From: Poa pratensis
Taxonomy: Eukaryota; Streptophyta; Magnoliopsida; Poales; Poaceae
NCBI GenBank assembly: GCA_947311845.1
Contig: CAMZMU010000062.1
Span: forward strand, 49,586,592 to 49,650,591
Length of the DNA stretch: 64,000 nucleotides
Reading direction: 5' to 3'
Of the stretch, positions 22,907 to 33,281 are shown piece after piece. The first letter of the stretch is position 1. The number at the start of each line of letters is the position of its first letter. Under the pieces are notes generated by a model. That model saw only the letters and a list, made by a program, of their open reading frames with translations. It ran no database searches and had not been told where the DNA came from. The translations under genes were made by a program, and so were the position numbers.

Positions 22907-23510
22907 GATTGGTCAAGCCTCTTATGGTTTTATCAGATATTCAGGTCTCCGAAACATTAAATCTCTTTCATGCTGCTTTGTTATGTTGTATGTACTTAAA
23001 CTGTGACCCTATATTGTTGTAGTGATTCCATCCCTCTCTTTGGATATCGAAGAAGGTCGTACCTCATTCTATCAGGAATCCCTAGAGGTTGGAGCCATTT
23101 CATGGAGTTTTATGGCAACAATTCTGGATGATAAGTACAACGCAGTGGTCTCTATTATTCTTGGATCTCTTCCAGTTGCCTTCTCTGATGTTGTAAGTGA
23201 GAGCACAAAAGGTAAGTTCACAATTTTCTTTAGTCCTTTGAAGTGATCATGAATGATGGGCGTGCAGTAGTTAGTTATTTACTTTGTTTAATCCTTGGCA
23301 TTCAAAAAACTGATAGTATCTTTTAGGGGTTCAGCCTAAAGCCCGAGCTGGTCCACAAAGGACAGTGTGATTCAATGTTTTTAATGTTCAAATGAAACTA
23401 GGCCATCCTTTTTGTTATTAGTATTGTATATTTATATCTAAGAACTTATAACTTGTTCATATTCCTGACTGTTTGTTTGTTCTCTATGTATGCAGATGTT
23501 CACTCTGAAG
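22907..23510 (+). pseudogene. Spliced gene fragment captured in the Helitron (unknown family)
   Basis: Three exons with consensus borders keep one reading frame. Exon 22907-22944 (38 nt, after TTTCCAG, before GTCTCC) encodes IGQASYGFIRYS. Exon 23023-23211 (189 nt, after TTGTAG, before GTAAGT) encodes IPSLSLDIEEGRTSFYQES through SDVVSESTK. Micro-exon 23496-23510 (15 nt, after GCAG, before GTAATT) encodes DVHSE. Phases agree across both joints. I do not recognise the protein. The middle exon has a hydrophobic SIILGSLPVAF core. A further frame at 23578-23692 (RYDQEVKGEGHGILKVC) may be a terminal exon. No start region was identified, so this is a fragment, as expected of gene capture. Confidence 0.5.
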
Positions 23511-23865
23511 GTAATTTCGCCGAAAATTTAATCACGGTACTATATTTGTACTTCAACATGCTCATTTGGCTTAACTACTTTTGCACGGTATGACCAAGAA
23601 GTTAAAGGAGAAGGACATGGCATACTCAAGGTCTGCAACTTTTGTTATGAGGCGTTCATGCTCACCGGGCTCCCTTTCCTCGTCGTTGCATGAATCATCC
23701 ATAGTGATTCAAGTCAGAGGCGTAATTATCATCCTTGTTACTGTATGCAAATGCTTCTTCTTCTCGCTGGAGTTGTTCTGCAACTGCATATTTCTGGTTG
23801 TAATTCTTTTTAGCATATTTTCAGTAGGTCCCTCTCCAACTGTTTCCTGTATAAAGACAAATTAG

Positions 23866-24594
23866 GAGGTTATGGAATCATGGATGATAGTCAGAAAATT
23901 ATTCTTTTCGTACATATATGTATCTAAAAATTACATCATGTTTATTAGGAAGTTCAAATTATATTCATTTAGCTGATTATTTTGGAACCGGTACCGCGGT
24001 GAAAAGCCGAAGGTGCCGTGAGACTCGACCACATCGTCTCCTAAAACCAGACGTGGTGGAGCTACCGCGGCGAGAACCTTGCAAGGATGTCAGCATGGAA
24101 ATGGAGAACTCCGACCTTGCTCGTTCTCTGCATCAGCGCACTATAGATGGATGGAGAAAATTCAGGTGCAGAGGTACTGTCACCGATGTGGATGTGCGAG
24201 GCGAGAGCGACCGAGGCTGGGGGAGTCGGCGCGGATTGACGGCCGAAGTGAAGTGAGCAACAGTTTGCAATCGGCATGGGACATGCCATCAAGGAATGGA
24301 CGATTGCGACCCTCGGTAGGCGGGTTGCCGCGAGCATCAGGTCACGGGGAAAGGTGTGGCTTGCTCGGCGTCCAGGTCGATGCCGGACGTTGGCAGGAGG
24401 GTCTGACGCAGCAAGGCGGAGCGGAGCAAGGGGTGGCTGACGATGGGAGACGCGGAAGAGAAGGCCTCATGTGCCTAGAATTGCATGCGAGGCCTTTTCT
24501 ATTACTCACTACGTATCCGATCGGGAGAGTAAGAAGTAGTACTCGTAAGAAATTTAGTGTTCGTTTGTTATTTCCAATCTGACCTTAAGGCATA
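23866..24594. other. Unassigned Helitron interior
   Basis: AT-rich to 23980, then a GC-rich block (23985-24480) with overlapping short frames on both strands, none convincing. It could be a captured exon or promoter from another gene; I cannot assign it. Confidence 0.4.
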
Positions 24595-24717
24595 CTCCCT
24601 CCGTTCTAAATTAGTTGACTTCTATTTGTACAAAAGTGAATGTATCTATACTTATAACATGTCTAGATACATCCATATTTTGATAAATGGAAGTCATCTA
24701 ATTGGAATGGATGGGAG
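24595..24717. mobile_element. Stowaway-type MITE (Tc1/Mariner), 123 bp
   Basis: CTCCCTCCGTTCTAAATTAG...CTAATTGGAATGGATGGGAG forms imperfect terminal inverted repeats, flanked by TA on both sides (24593-24594 and 24718-24719). Confidence 0.88.
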
Positions 24718-24719
24718 TA

Positions 24720-25224
24720 TTATATAGTAGAGATAATTTGGATGGCTAGCGTTTTCATGAAGAAAATCCGACTGGAGATGTAGTAATTTTACTTAGGTTT
24801 TCAGGGATATTGAATGGAATCAGGCATGCATTGGACAATAACTTAAAAGGGAATAAAATAGGGGAATGTCTTATAGCATAACGCGTATACTGATGTTCGG
24901 CGATTTTGTTAAGGTGAATTGCTTTCTTTTGACATTAAGTAGTTTTTCCAGCATGAAGTTGCTCATTGAAAGGAGACTGTCACTTACGAAATGATAACTT
25001 ATCATCTAATTATATTTGGTGGCATGCCTGGCACTTACGAAATGATTGTATCTTTATGAAAGAAGACTGTCGAATTGATGCATGTGTACATTTTGTGACA
25101 AAGTACCTTTGCACTTTGCCAAATACCTGGATGAAAAAGGAAATAACCTGCTTTTGCCGGAAACAACACAGTGTTCACGATCGGACAACACAAAGAAAAC
25201 TTACTGGCTGGAATTGAACATTTT
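24720..25224. other. AT-rich stretch without recognised features
   Basis: A short direct repeat, GGCA/TCACTTACGAAATGAT, occurs near 24980 and 25030. No gene is seen. Confidence 0.5.
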
Positions 25225-25590
25225 TGTTTTTTTAAAGGACCTGAAAGGAGATCCCTACCTGGATTTTCATTAAAAGAGTTGAGCCACAAAGCTCTAGAAA
25301 TTACAATGCAAAGGAGATTCCAGGGGTAGGGAAGTCAGAGCGAGAATGCACTAGGCAAATAACCACAAAGAAAGAAAGCTCTAATCATTGGGAATTCATT
25401 AAGCCATACTCTGGCCGCCTCCTTTTCATTCTTCTTAGCCCTGAGGGTCCAAAGTTTCACCATATCCACACACTGCCGAGTGACAACGGGGATGGGTAGC
25501 TAAATATCATCAAATACTTTCCTATTTCTTGACAACCAGATACACCATAGGACTGCTGTAATGACCACGTCCCACGCCAATTTTTTTTGT
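25225..25590 (-). mobile_element. 3' end of an L1-type LINE (C-terminal ORF2 plus tail)
   Basis: On the minus strand, about 25585-25390 reads WDVVITAVLWCIWLSRNRKVF, then VDMVKLWTLRAKKNEKEAARVWL. This is the conserved C-terminal region after the zf-RVT domain of plant L1 LINEs, with one in-frame stop. It is followed by an untranslated tail and an A-rich end (TTTAAAAAAACAAAAATG) at about 25222-25240. The element is 5'-truncated, as usual for LINEs. Upstream sequence to about 25870 may be more of the same element but is too degraded to place. Confidence 0.6.
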
Positions 25591-26057
25591 CAGGAATTTT
25601 ATTCTTTGCCCCCACGCCGGTCATCTGAAATTGAGCATAGATGCTAGCTTTATTTTCTGACAACGGTAAGGGATCATGGGCTGCGGTATTAAGAGACGAA
25701 AGGGCCCATGGTTTTCTTTCAGCGTGGCGCATTTTTTAATTCTGTACTGCTGCTGATAGTGCTGAAGCTTTGGCTTGTTTTGTTGGTTTGAAAAAAAATG
25801 TGACATTTTCAGGGAGCTATATATGGCGATGCCTTCCAGATCGGCGATCAGCAACATTGTCAAGAAAATCAAGACCGTGTGTGAGTGCTTCTCGGGACAT
25901 AGCGAGGCCTGAGCCTAAAGGGACAACTGTGTGAACGATGACTTGTTACGTAGGATTGCAAAGGTGGTGACAAGGAGAGAGCGGACATTAATATATTACA
26001 TCTGTAATCATTTCCATGGACCATGGTAACAATATATATTGCTAATAATAGTTAGTA

Positions 26058-26191
26058 CTCCCCCGTTCTAATTTAGATGACTTCCATTTATCCAAATAGA
26101 CATGTTACATGTATAGATACATTCACATGTGGACAAATGTGAGTCATCTAATGTGGACAAATGTGAGTCATCTAATATGGAACGGAGGGAG
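26058..26191. mobile_element. Stowaway-type MITE, 134 bp, with internal duplication
   Basis: CTCCCCCGTTCTAATTTAG...ATATGGAACGGAGGGAG is flanked by TA. The internal text TGTGGACAAATGTGAGTCATCTAA occurs twice in tandem, making this copy longer than the other two Stowaways in the window. Confidence 0.88.
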
Positions 26192-26490
26192 TATCTCTTT
26201 GTTACACTTGCTTAAGTTCAAGGAAACGAACGGAAAGACAGTTGCACAGAAATATATTAATTAAAGAGCGTTGAGACATAGATAGTTAAAATAAATAAGT
26301 TGTATTACTAATTTCCGTAGACATGCACAATGTTGAAGAAGCGTATAGTGGTCATTGTATAGGGAAGCAAGCATACACAACATATCACAAACTGGTAATA
26401 ACATGCATAAGTCACACATATCCAAGTATTTTAGTTTGAGTGATGGATATAATTACAATATGTCGCGGCAACGCCCGGGCATTTAGCTAG

Positions 26491-26574
26491 TTCGATTAAT
26501 GGGTGTGGTGGAGGCCGTTCTCCTTCGTGTGGGGATGACCTGTAAGGCCGACCCATAGGTCGGGCAAACAGTGT
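26491..26574. repeat. Right flank of the Helitron: second half of the dispersed repeat
   Basis: TTCGATTAATGGGTGTGGTGGAGGCCG... matches 27949-28040 closely. After the MITE at 26586-27000 the similarity resumes at 27012-27470 against 28235-28730. Confidence 0.85.
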
Positions 26575-26585
26575 GACGCTTGAGC

Positions 26586-27000
26586 GAAAAGTCGTTTTGT
26601 CGCACGGGTGCCACGGCACCCGTTTTTTTTGATTTTTTTTTTGTCGCCATTTTAAGTTTCCAAAAAATCCGAAAAAAATACTGGAGATTGACAACTACTT
26701 GATCTATGATTTTGCAAAGTTTCAACGCAAAATAGTTTATATTGCGCCCTACACAAAAATGACAAATTTCTAGATCTGGGTGGAGATTCAGGATTTGAAT
26801 CTCCACCCAGATCTAGAAATTTGTCATTTTTGTGTAGGGCGCAATATAAACTATTTTGCGTTGAAACTTTACAGAATCATAGATCAAGTAGTTTTCAATC
26901 TCCAGTATTTTTTTCGGATTTTTTGGAAACTTAAAATGGCGACAAAAAAAAATCAAAAAAAAAGGGTGCCATGGCACCCGTGCGACAAAACGCTGCTCTC
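26586..27000. mobile_element. Palindromic MITE, 415 bp, with 11 bp target duplication
   Basis: Two 205 bp arms (26586-26790 and 26796-27000) are near-perfect reverse complements around a 5 bp centre. The outer part reads GTTTTGTCGCACGGGTGCC. GACGCTTGAGC flanks both sides (26575-26585 and 27001-27011). A 9-11 bp duplication and long inverted repeats suggest a foldback or Mutator-type non-autonomous element. The ORFs on each strand are mirror images of the arms and are not genes. Confidence 0.88.
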
Positions 27001-27011
27001 GACGCTTGAGC

Positions 27012-27782
27012 CCCTATAGCGGTAGAGGCACTTATCTGCATCATATCTCAGCTATAGCGGTTATATTTTATTACCAAGTGCAAAGCACACAAACGTCATC
27101 AATAAATTAATGAACCCATTGTTACAAGTTAGCCACAGTTGACCAAAAAGTAACATTGGCATGGCAATGATTCAGTGACAATGTATCTGATTATTCGCAT
27201 ACGTAATCATGAACTAGAAATGTCAGAATATTTTTTAGCATACTATTTATAGATCTCTACCAAGAGAGGTAATGAGACACACATGTGCATGCACTATGCA
27301 AGTGACACGAATTAATACAAGAAGATATGTGATTTTTTCTTTTATTGTTTTCTTATATTTGAGATAATTTAGTTTAAACATCTTTCTAAGGTCAATATAT
27401 TAAAAAAGTTGTGTAATTTCTAATACAGTGTAATTTTGATGTGTTAGAGATTGACCCACGTCGACACGATGGTTGATCGTTATTTTCTTTTCAGGTATTT
27501 TATTAACCATAATTTTCTATGTAGGTGTTTTGATTTTGTGTGATTGAAATCTTTAATATTTTTTCCTACGTATTCTTGCATTCTTTTTTAGAGCAAAAAA
27601 AATTGTGTTCTCTTAATTCATGTGCTACCGTTTCTTTTGGTTTGTTGCATATAGTATTTTTTTTAAAATAATTAATGTAACTCTCTGATCATATATTCCA
27701 TAATTAAAGAGGACATAACACTCTAACTGTTTTTCCTTCTTATATTTTGAAAATCCTTCGCGCCAAAGAGGACATGAATTCT
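27012..27782. other. Rest of repeat unit 1 and AT-rich spacer
   Basis: 27098-27470 is similar to 28345-28730 (AATTAATGAACCCA, GCAATGATTCAGT, GATCTCTACCAAGAGAG). 27475-27782 is AT-rich with nothing recognised. Confidence 0.7.
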
Positions 27783-28730
27783 AATATTCATGTCGAAAAT
27801 ACCTTTTGGATGTCTACTCTCTCCATCTCAAAAAGTTTGATTTGACCTCCTCGTATATTGTTGCCATCATGCATCTTCGACGAGCTAAGAGGTGGCCACA
27901 AGAGCACAAAAGAAGGAGAGTTTGCGGTGAAAGTAAAACCGTCATTAATTCGATTAATGGGTCGGGTGGAGGTCGTCTTCCTCCGTGTTGGGACGACCTA
28001 CAAGGCCGGCCCAAAGGACGCACAAACAATGTGACCGTTTGGGCCCCGAGTGGTAGACACAAGACCTATCCGCATACTAAAAGTATGTGTTCAACACATT
28101 TTTATTGGATTTTTTTATTACGGTAGAGAGTCTAGTGAATGAAATTCAAATAGTAATCCCACAACATAATCCAAATAGTGTCGACTATGTAGAACAAATC
28201 GCACCTTGTTTAGTTATGCTTGCTAGCCTCTCTTTGTTCACTTGGTGAGTGCCTTAAATGTTATAGTAAAGGCTATCTCAAGCTAGAGCCGCTCTATTAA
28301 TGAACCCACCGTCATATGTTAGACCAAGTATGTTAGACAAACGTATCAATGAATTAATGAACCCACCGTCATATGTTAGACACGGTTGACCAAAAGGTGA
28401 CAGGGGCATGGCAATGATTCAGTAACAATATCTCTAGATTATTCTATCTAAGTATACTGACTATAAGTAATCATGAACTAGAAATCTCATGATATTTTTT
28501 AGTATACTATTTAGAGATCTCTACCAAGAGAGCTAATGATACACACATGTGCATGCACTATATCCATGCAAGTGGCCCAAATTAATACAAGAAGACATGT
28601 GATTTTGTATTTTATTGTTTTTTGTATTTGAGAGAATTTAGTTTAAACATTTTTCTACGGTCAATGTTTTAAAAAAAATCGTGTAGTTTTTATTACATAA
28701 TACAGTTAAACTTTAGCACAACATATTAAA
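27783..28730. repeat. Repeat unit 2, carrying the empty Helitron site
   Basis: 27783-27948 matches the Helitron left flank and 27949-28040 the right flank, meeting at ATTAA/TTCG without the Helitron. Compared with unit 1 it has about 215 extra bases (28045-28340). These include a doubled TGAACCCACCGTCATATGTTAGAC (28303 and 28357). Confidence 0.85.
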
Positions 28731-29871
28731 TATGATTGTGAATTGATAAATACGGTCATAGAAGTTTAGTATACTTAATTATATTTATTCGACTTGCCAC
28801 CCGGCCGACGGTTTGCATGGACCATCCATGAGTGAGAGGATTGGCGTCATGGTGGGTGGCAATGTGGCGGGCGGAGAACGAGGGTTCATGATTTGTAGTG
28901 TTTTATGTTCGTGTTATCTTCGTTTTCAGTACAAACCATACATGGAACAATAATTTTGCTGGATATATTTTGAAAATAGTTATACTGTTATTTCCGCACA
29001 CCTTTCTCTCTCCTCTCATCTTCCCCTCCATTTAGAGGCGGCTCGGCGTTCACGCTCCACTTGAGCCAGTGGGATCTTCAGTAGACGCCAACGAAGGTGA
29101 GCCTAAGTTCCACCACATCACCCCTTGGACGTCGTGGCCCTTCGCACTATCGATCCCAAATGCGTAGGCACCTACGGTTCCCCATGATGATTTGGCTGCC
29201 CTCGATGATTTTCTTGGCTAATGAAAGTAGCCCAAAATTTGATCCAACAAATATTGTTTAGTGTCATGTGCCTACTTATGATTTCAAGATTCGAAGGCAA
29301 TTTTTCACGCATTATTGATGAGTACATAAATCTAAGGTTATTTTTCTTACAATGACCCTTTAGATGCTTATGATAGATTATCCATGTTCTTCAATTATTC
29401 TTCCGAAACTTTGTTTTACTCGGTAATTATTCGATGTTTGGCGATTATCGAAATACCATGGACTATCTGTTGCTCCAGTCCAAATGGTAGTTGTCCATAT
29501 TTACCCGAAACTCTTGCCAAATCTTGTATGATGTATAAATCCAACAACTAACCTGCAACTTGAGTGTGCCCTAGAAAAATGCTCAGTGCATGTGATTCAT
29601 TCTATCTTCTTTCTTTGCACTTACCTTTCTCTTCCTTCACATGTAGTTGTTGGCACTCAAAATTATTGCGGAACGTGCTAAGCAAATAAATTTTTTCTAT
29701 CGGGTCAACCAAAATCCACTATGGAGGTGCAGGTAATGTGATCATACCCTTGATGAACACGTCAATGCAACGGGGATGTAGATACATTCGATGCCGGCTC
29801 CCACAGGTAGGCTAATGAAACATACTTCATTGAGTAGAAATAATCATGATTTAGTTTTGAACCTCTGATGT
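28731..29871. other. No recognised feature
   Basis: Non-coding, moderately AT-rich. No splice-supported ORF, terminal repeat or RNA gene was found. Confidence 0.5.
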
Positions 29872-30340
29872 TGATACGTCGGAAACATATGGACGGACTT
29901 TGCAGTTTATTTATGCCTTAATACATCATATTGTTTGTTTATACCACTATTATTAATTATTTACGGGATTTCTAACGAAATCGCCTTATCTTGGTATCTA
30001 ACCTAGAGAGCAGGAAACCCTGTTCCTTTTTTTTTTCTTTCAGGAATCTTCCAAACGTGACCTAGGATTTCAGCCACGCATGATTTTATGGAAAATGAAG
30101 ATTAAGAAATCAGGACGGAGCCCAGAAGACCGAGGAGGCTCTAGATAAACCCCTCGATACGGTGGGGCCCACCAAGTGTGCTGAGGAGGGTATCTGGCCA
30201 CTCGGTCGTTTGATCGCCCCAATATTTTTTCACTAATCCTTTGTTTTGAACTAAAACCATCTATATGAGGCGTGGTTTTGTGGCTATCTTTTCATACATG
30301 TATATATTTACGTGAGAAAAAATAGGCACCGTATCAACAC
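29872..30340 (+). mobile_element. LTR fragment of an Athila-type retrotransposon
   Basis: The text begins TGATACGTCGGAAACATATGG, the TGATACGTC start common to several Triticeae Athila LTR families. It continues with an AT-rich then GGTGGGGCCCACC-type leader. No 3' boundary, primer site or partner LTR is present, so the end is approximate. Confidence 0.45.
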
Positions 30341-31982
30341 ATGAGCATTCAACTAGTTACACTAAAAAGTTCACTTAAGCCGAATTGGCAAGCTGCATTG
30401 TGCACTGTTCCATCTCGGATCGGACGACGGCTAGCTCCTCGTTTAATTGATGAATTTGAAGAATAGACTCAACCGAAGAAGGTCATGATCCTGCATAAAC
30501 CGAATCGTACATACCGTAGGAGAGATCCTCCTCCTGGAAACCTAGCAGCCGACGCCACCACCTCCGCCTCCACCGTAGGTTGGTTCCCCCCTCCTTCGGC
30601 CGGCCTCGCCGGTGTCGGAATGGGCGGGCAACCCGATCTATGAGTGAAGCTCTTGATAAAAGTAGTGTTTTTAACAGATTAGATTAGGGTTTTGGTAGCC
30701 ATCTTCTTCATCAATGGAGATGACATCGTCTACAATAAGTAATCTTCAACCCTTCGTTCGACGACGAGATCTCCTTCCCGATGTCAGTGTTGTAAGATTA
30801 AATTTGTCTAGGTATGTTCCTTCAGATATTGTTTCGCCAGATCGATTTGTCCCGTCTGCTACGTTCTCGACAATGGTGATGGCTCCCAGCGACGTCGACC
30901 AGACTGTTCGGTTTCTTTTTCCTAGAGTATCGGTGTTGGTACTCTTGCCGATGTTGCTTGATTACTTTAATGGTTGCGTGCGTGCACCTAGCATTGTCAT
31001 TGCAGTTAAAAAATAAAATTATAGGAGAAGCTTCGTTGGTATTCATAGGTGGTTTGGTATCTTTGTCGTTTTACGGTTGCCTTCAGAAAAGTACAAAACC
31101 ATGTCATACAATAAAAAGAGTTTGAAGATATTGAAAATTTGCTCGTTTCTTTTATACTTTATTTTGTAATCGTTATAGTCATCTCATGTATCTACCATTT
31201 GCTATATTCGCTACTAAAGCGATTACAAAATCAATAACAAGAAGAAGGCTGCTGAACTATAGCGAGATGCCAACCTCGGGTGCATCCCATCCCAAGCATT
31301 GCATCTGACACGTCCTCTCTTCAGGTGCACCGCAAAGCCTTGTTCATACGGCCTGCTGTGCTGTGCTGATTGCCGTCTCGAGCCAGCCATGAGCTCTGCC
31401 TCCGCGGGGACCAGCTCGCCGTGCGTTTCCACTTTCCACCACAGGTGAGGTCACTCTTCCTCTCGCGTCTTTCTGCGAGCACCGGCCCTCACCTGAGACC
31501 CGCCGGAACTCCGGCCTCCGGCGCCCCCCTCGCAGATGTTTCGGCCATTTGGTGCCAACTGCCAAGCTCTAGGGTTTACATTTGTTCCCAAATCGGCAGC
31601 GCGGCTTAATGCAAGAGGCTTCGAATCAGTGGTCTCTTGGGGATTGCTACCGCCTACTGTAGTGTTTAGCGGCTTATCGTGATGCGGGTAGCAGGAAGTT
31701 TAATCATTTGCCGTGTAGGTGCTGGAATAAACCTAGACTTTTCAGAAATGGTATCAGATACCCGTGAACAGAGGCCGTTAAATCCGCTAGTTCTATCCCC
31801 TGAGCATGGCCTGCCCCTGAGTCTCATGTATTCTCTCCAACACGGCAACACCTATCGAGGAAATGACAGTGTCACACAGCTAGGAATCTGATTCAAATAT
31901 TAAGAACTGCTTTGGTCTAAACAGTGGCAACATGGCAGGTCTGACCGCAGAAAAGTATATCTAATTTATCTGAGATTGTGTG
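30341..31982. other. Unassigned region with short frames
   Basis: A 100-codon frame at 30714-31016 (MEMTSSTISNLQPFV...) lies downstream of a GC-rich leader-like block (30530-30620) and AGATTAGGGTTTTGG. It resembles untranslated leader or retroelement DNA more than a gene. A GC-rich patch spans 31360-31600. No function is supported. Confidence 0.35.
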
Positions 31983-31995
31983 AGCACATACATCT

Positions 31996-33236
31996 TTTTT
32001 TTTTTTGAACAAAACAGGCAATTTGCCTCATTTTATTTAAAAAATCAGAAGAGAATTGACCGGTTCATTTGCAGGGAAACCGGCCGAAAACCCGTACAAA
32101 TGTACCAATGCCGTCATACGACCACATTAGGCACACCACCACAGCCAACCTGGCTACCCACACGAAACACCGACACACAGGAAGACCCTCGTCGAGGTTG
32201 CCACCGAGCGTCATCGTCATCACTCCTCCTCGAGCCAGCGACTCCGACTTCGCCAGCATCTTCCCAAACAGAGCCTCACAGATGGCGCCGAGCCCATGCC
32301 GGCCTATGCCACCAATTGGCCACACGCGCCAAGGAGAGACAGCTCCAACTCAGACAACGAGCTTCAAAAGGGAAATATGTTGTTCTTGCGCCGACCGAGC
32401 ACTCCACCAAGACCACCGGCGGCCGGTCATCGTTGCCGCCTGGACACGCTCCACCGCAGCTCCGACTCCACAGCAACACAGCGAAGCAGAAAACCCATCG
32501 GACACGCCGGGAAAACCGACTACCGAAGAACAGCCGCGACCCGACCTCAGCTCGAGGCGTCATCTTTGCCAAACTTCACCCTTGGACCTCGCGCCGCTGC
32601 CCGGCACCACGCCCCCTTCACCGAACCCCTGGCCGTAGGCGACTCCGAGACGATGCCCCCAAGAAGGTAAGAGACGCAGAAGCGCCTCCATCGTCCGATC
32701 CCGGATCTGAGGTTTCCCTCCGGAGTCAAGCCGCAGGGGAGGGGAGAGCACACCGCCCGACAATGCTTCCAGGAAAGTCCGTGACACCCGCGGGCGTCAC
32801 CATTGCCGGCTCCGGCCAAACCGGAGCAAGGATTTCTCCCGGATGTGCTCCGCCACCTACCACCTGAAACAGCCGCCAACAAGCCACCGCCACGCGCGCC
32901 GAAGCCCGCCGAACCACCAGTCCCTGCCGGAGACAGCGCCACACCTCCAGGCCGAGCAAGCCGGCGCAGCACAGAGCCGAAACAGGGACAAACCTTGTCG
33001 CAGCTTGAAGTGCAGCCCCGGGATCCCCGCCGCCGGCCAGCCCTCATCGCCGCCCCCACGGCCGAATCAGACTGCCCACCACCCCCAGCCGGGCGGAGAC
33101 GAGCACCGCCACGGCCGGGCTCCAGGGCCGCCGCCCTGAGCACCACCGGCCTCCGCGCCGGCAGGCACGCTTCCGGGGCCGCCGCCCCGGCGTCCTCTCG
33201 CCGACGAGCCGGCCGACAGCGCCCCAGCCGCGCCCC
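31996..33236 (-). mobile_element. Minus-strand poly(A) retroposon with target duplication
   Basis: The plus strand shows a run of T (about 31994-32006) followed by GAACAAAACAGGCAATTTGCC, i.e. a poly(A)-tailed 3' end on the minus strand. AGCACATACATCTT occurs immediately outside both ends (31983-31996 and 33237-33250), a target-site duplication of about 14 bp. The body is strongly GC-rich (32400-33236) with long overlapping ORFs on both strands that are composition-driven. No reverse transcriptase is present, so it is a truncated LINE or a LINE-mobilised sequence. Confidence 0.75.
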
Positions 33237-33281
33237 AGCACATACATCTTGGCATCTTGCATTAGACACGCATTTGTACCT

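Larger units (their letters stand above)
14052..26490 (+). mobile_element. Predicted Helitron, 12.4 kb, carrying gene pieces and nested elements
   Basis: The left end is TCTTTACTATTAAAGG, inserted after host A at 14051. The right end is GCGGCAACGCCCGGGCATTTAGCTAG, with host T at 26491. TC start, CTAG end with a GC-rich palindrome 5' to it, and insertion between A and T without target duplication are the Helitron hallmarks. Joining the two flanks recreates the uninterrupted repeat seen at 27783-28050. Removing the nested Sabrina-like element leaves about 4.5 kb. I see no RepHel protein, so it would be non-autonomous. Contents: 5' segment (14052-14674), spliced gene fragment (22907-23510), two Stowaway MITEs and a LINE tail. 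The right-end hairpin is weak as read by eye. Confidence 0.72.

Noticed and set aside
26483..27019. Two 80-107 codon proteins with identical N-termini on opposite strands
   Set aside because: They are mirror translations of the two arms of the palindromic MITE.
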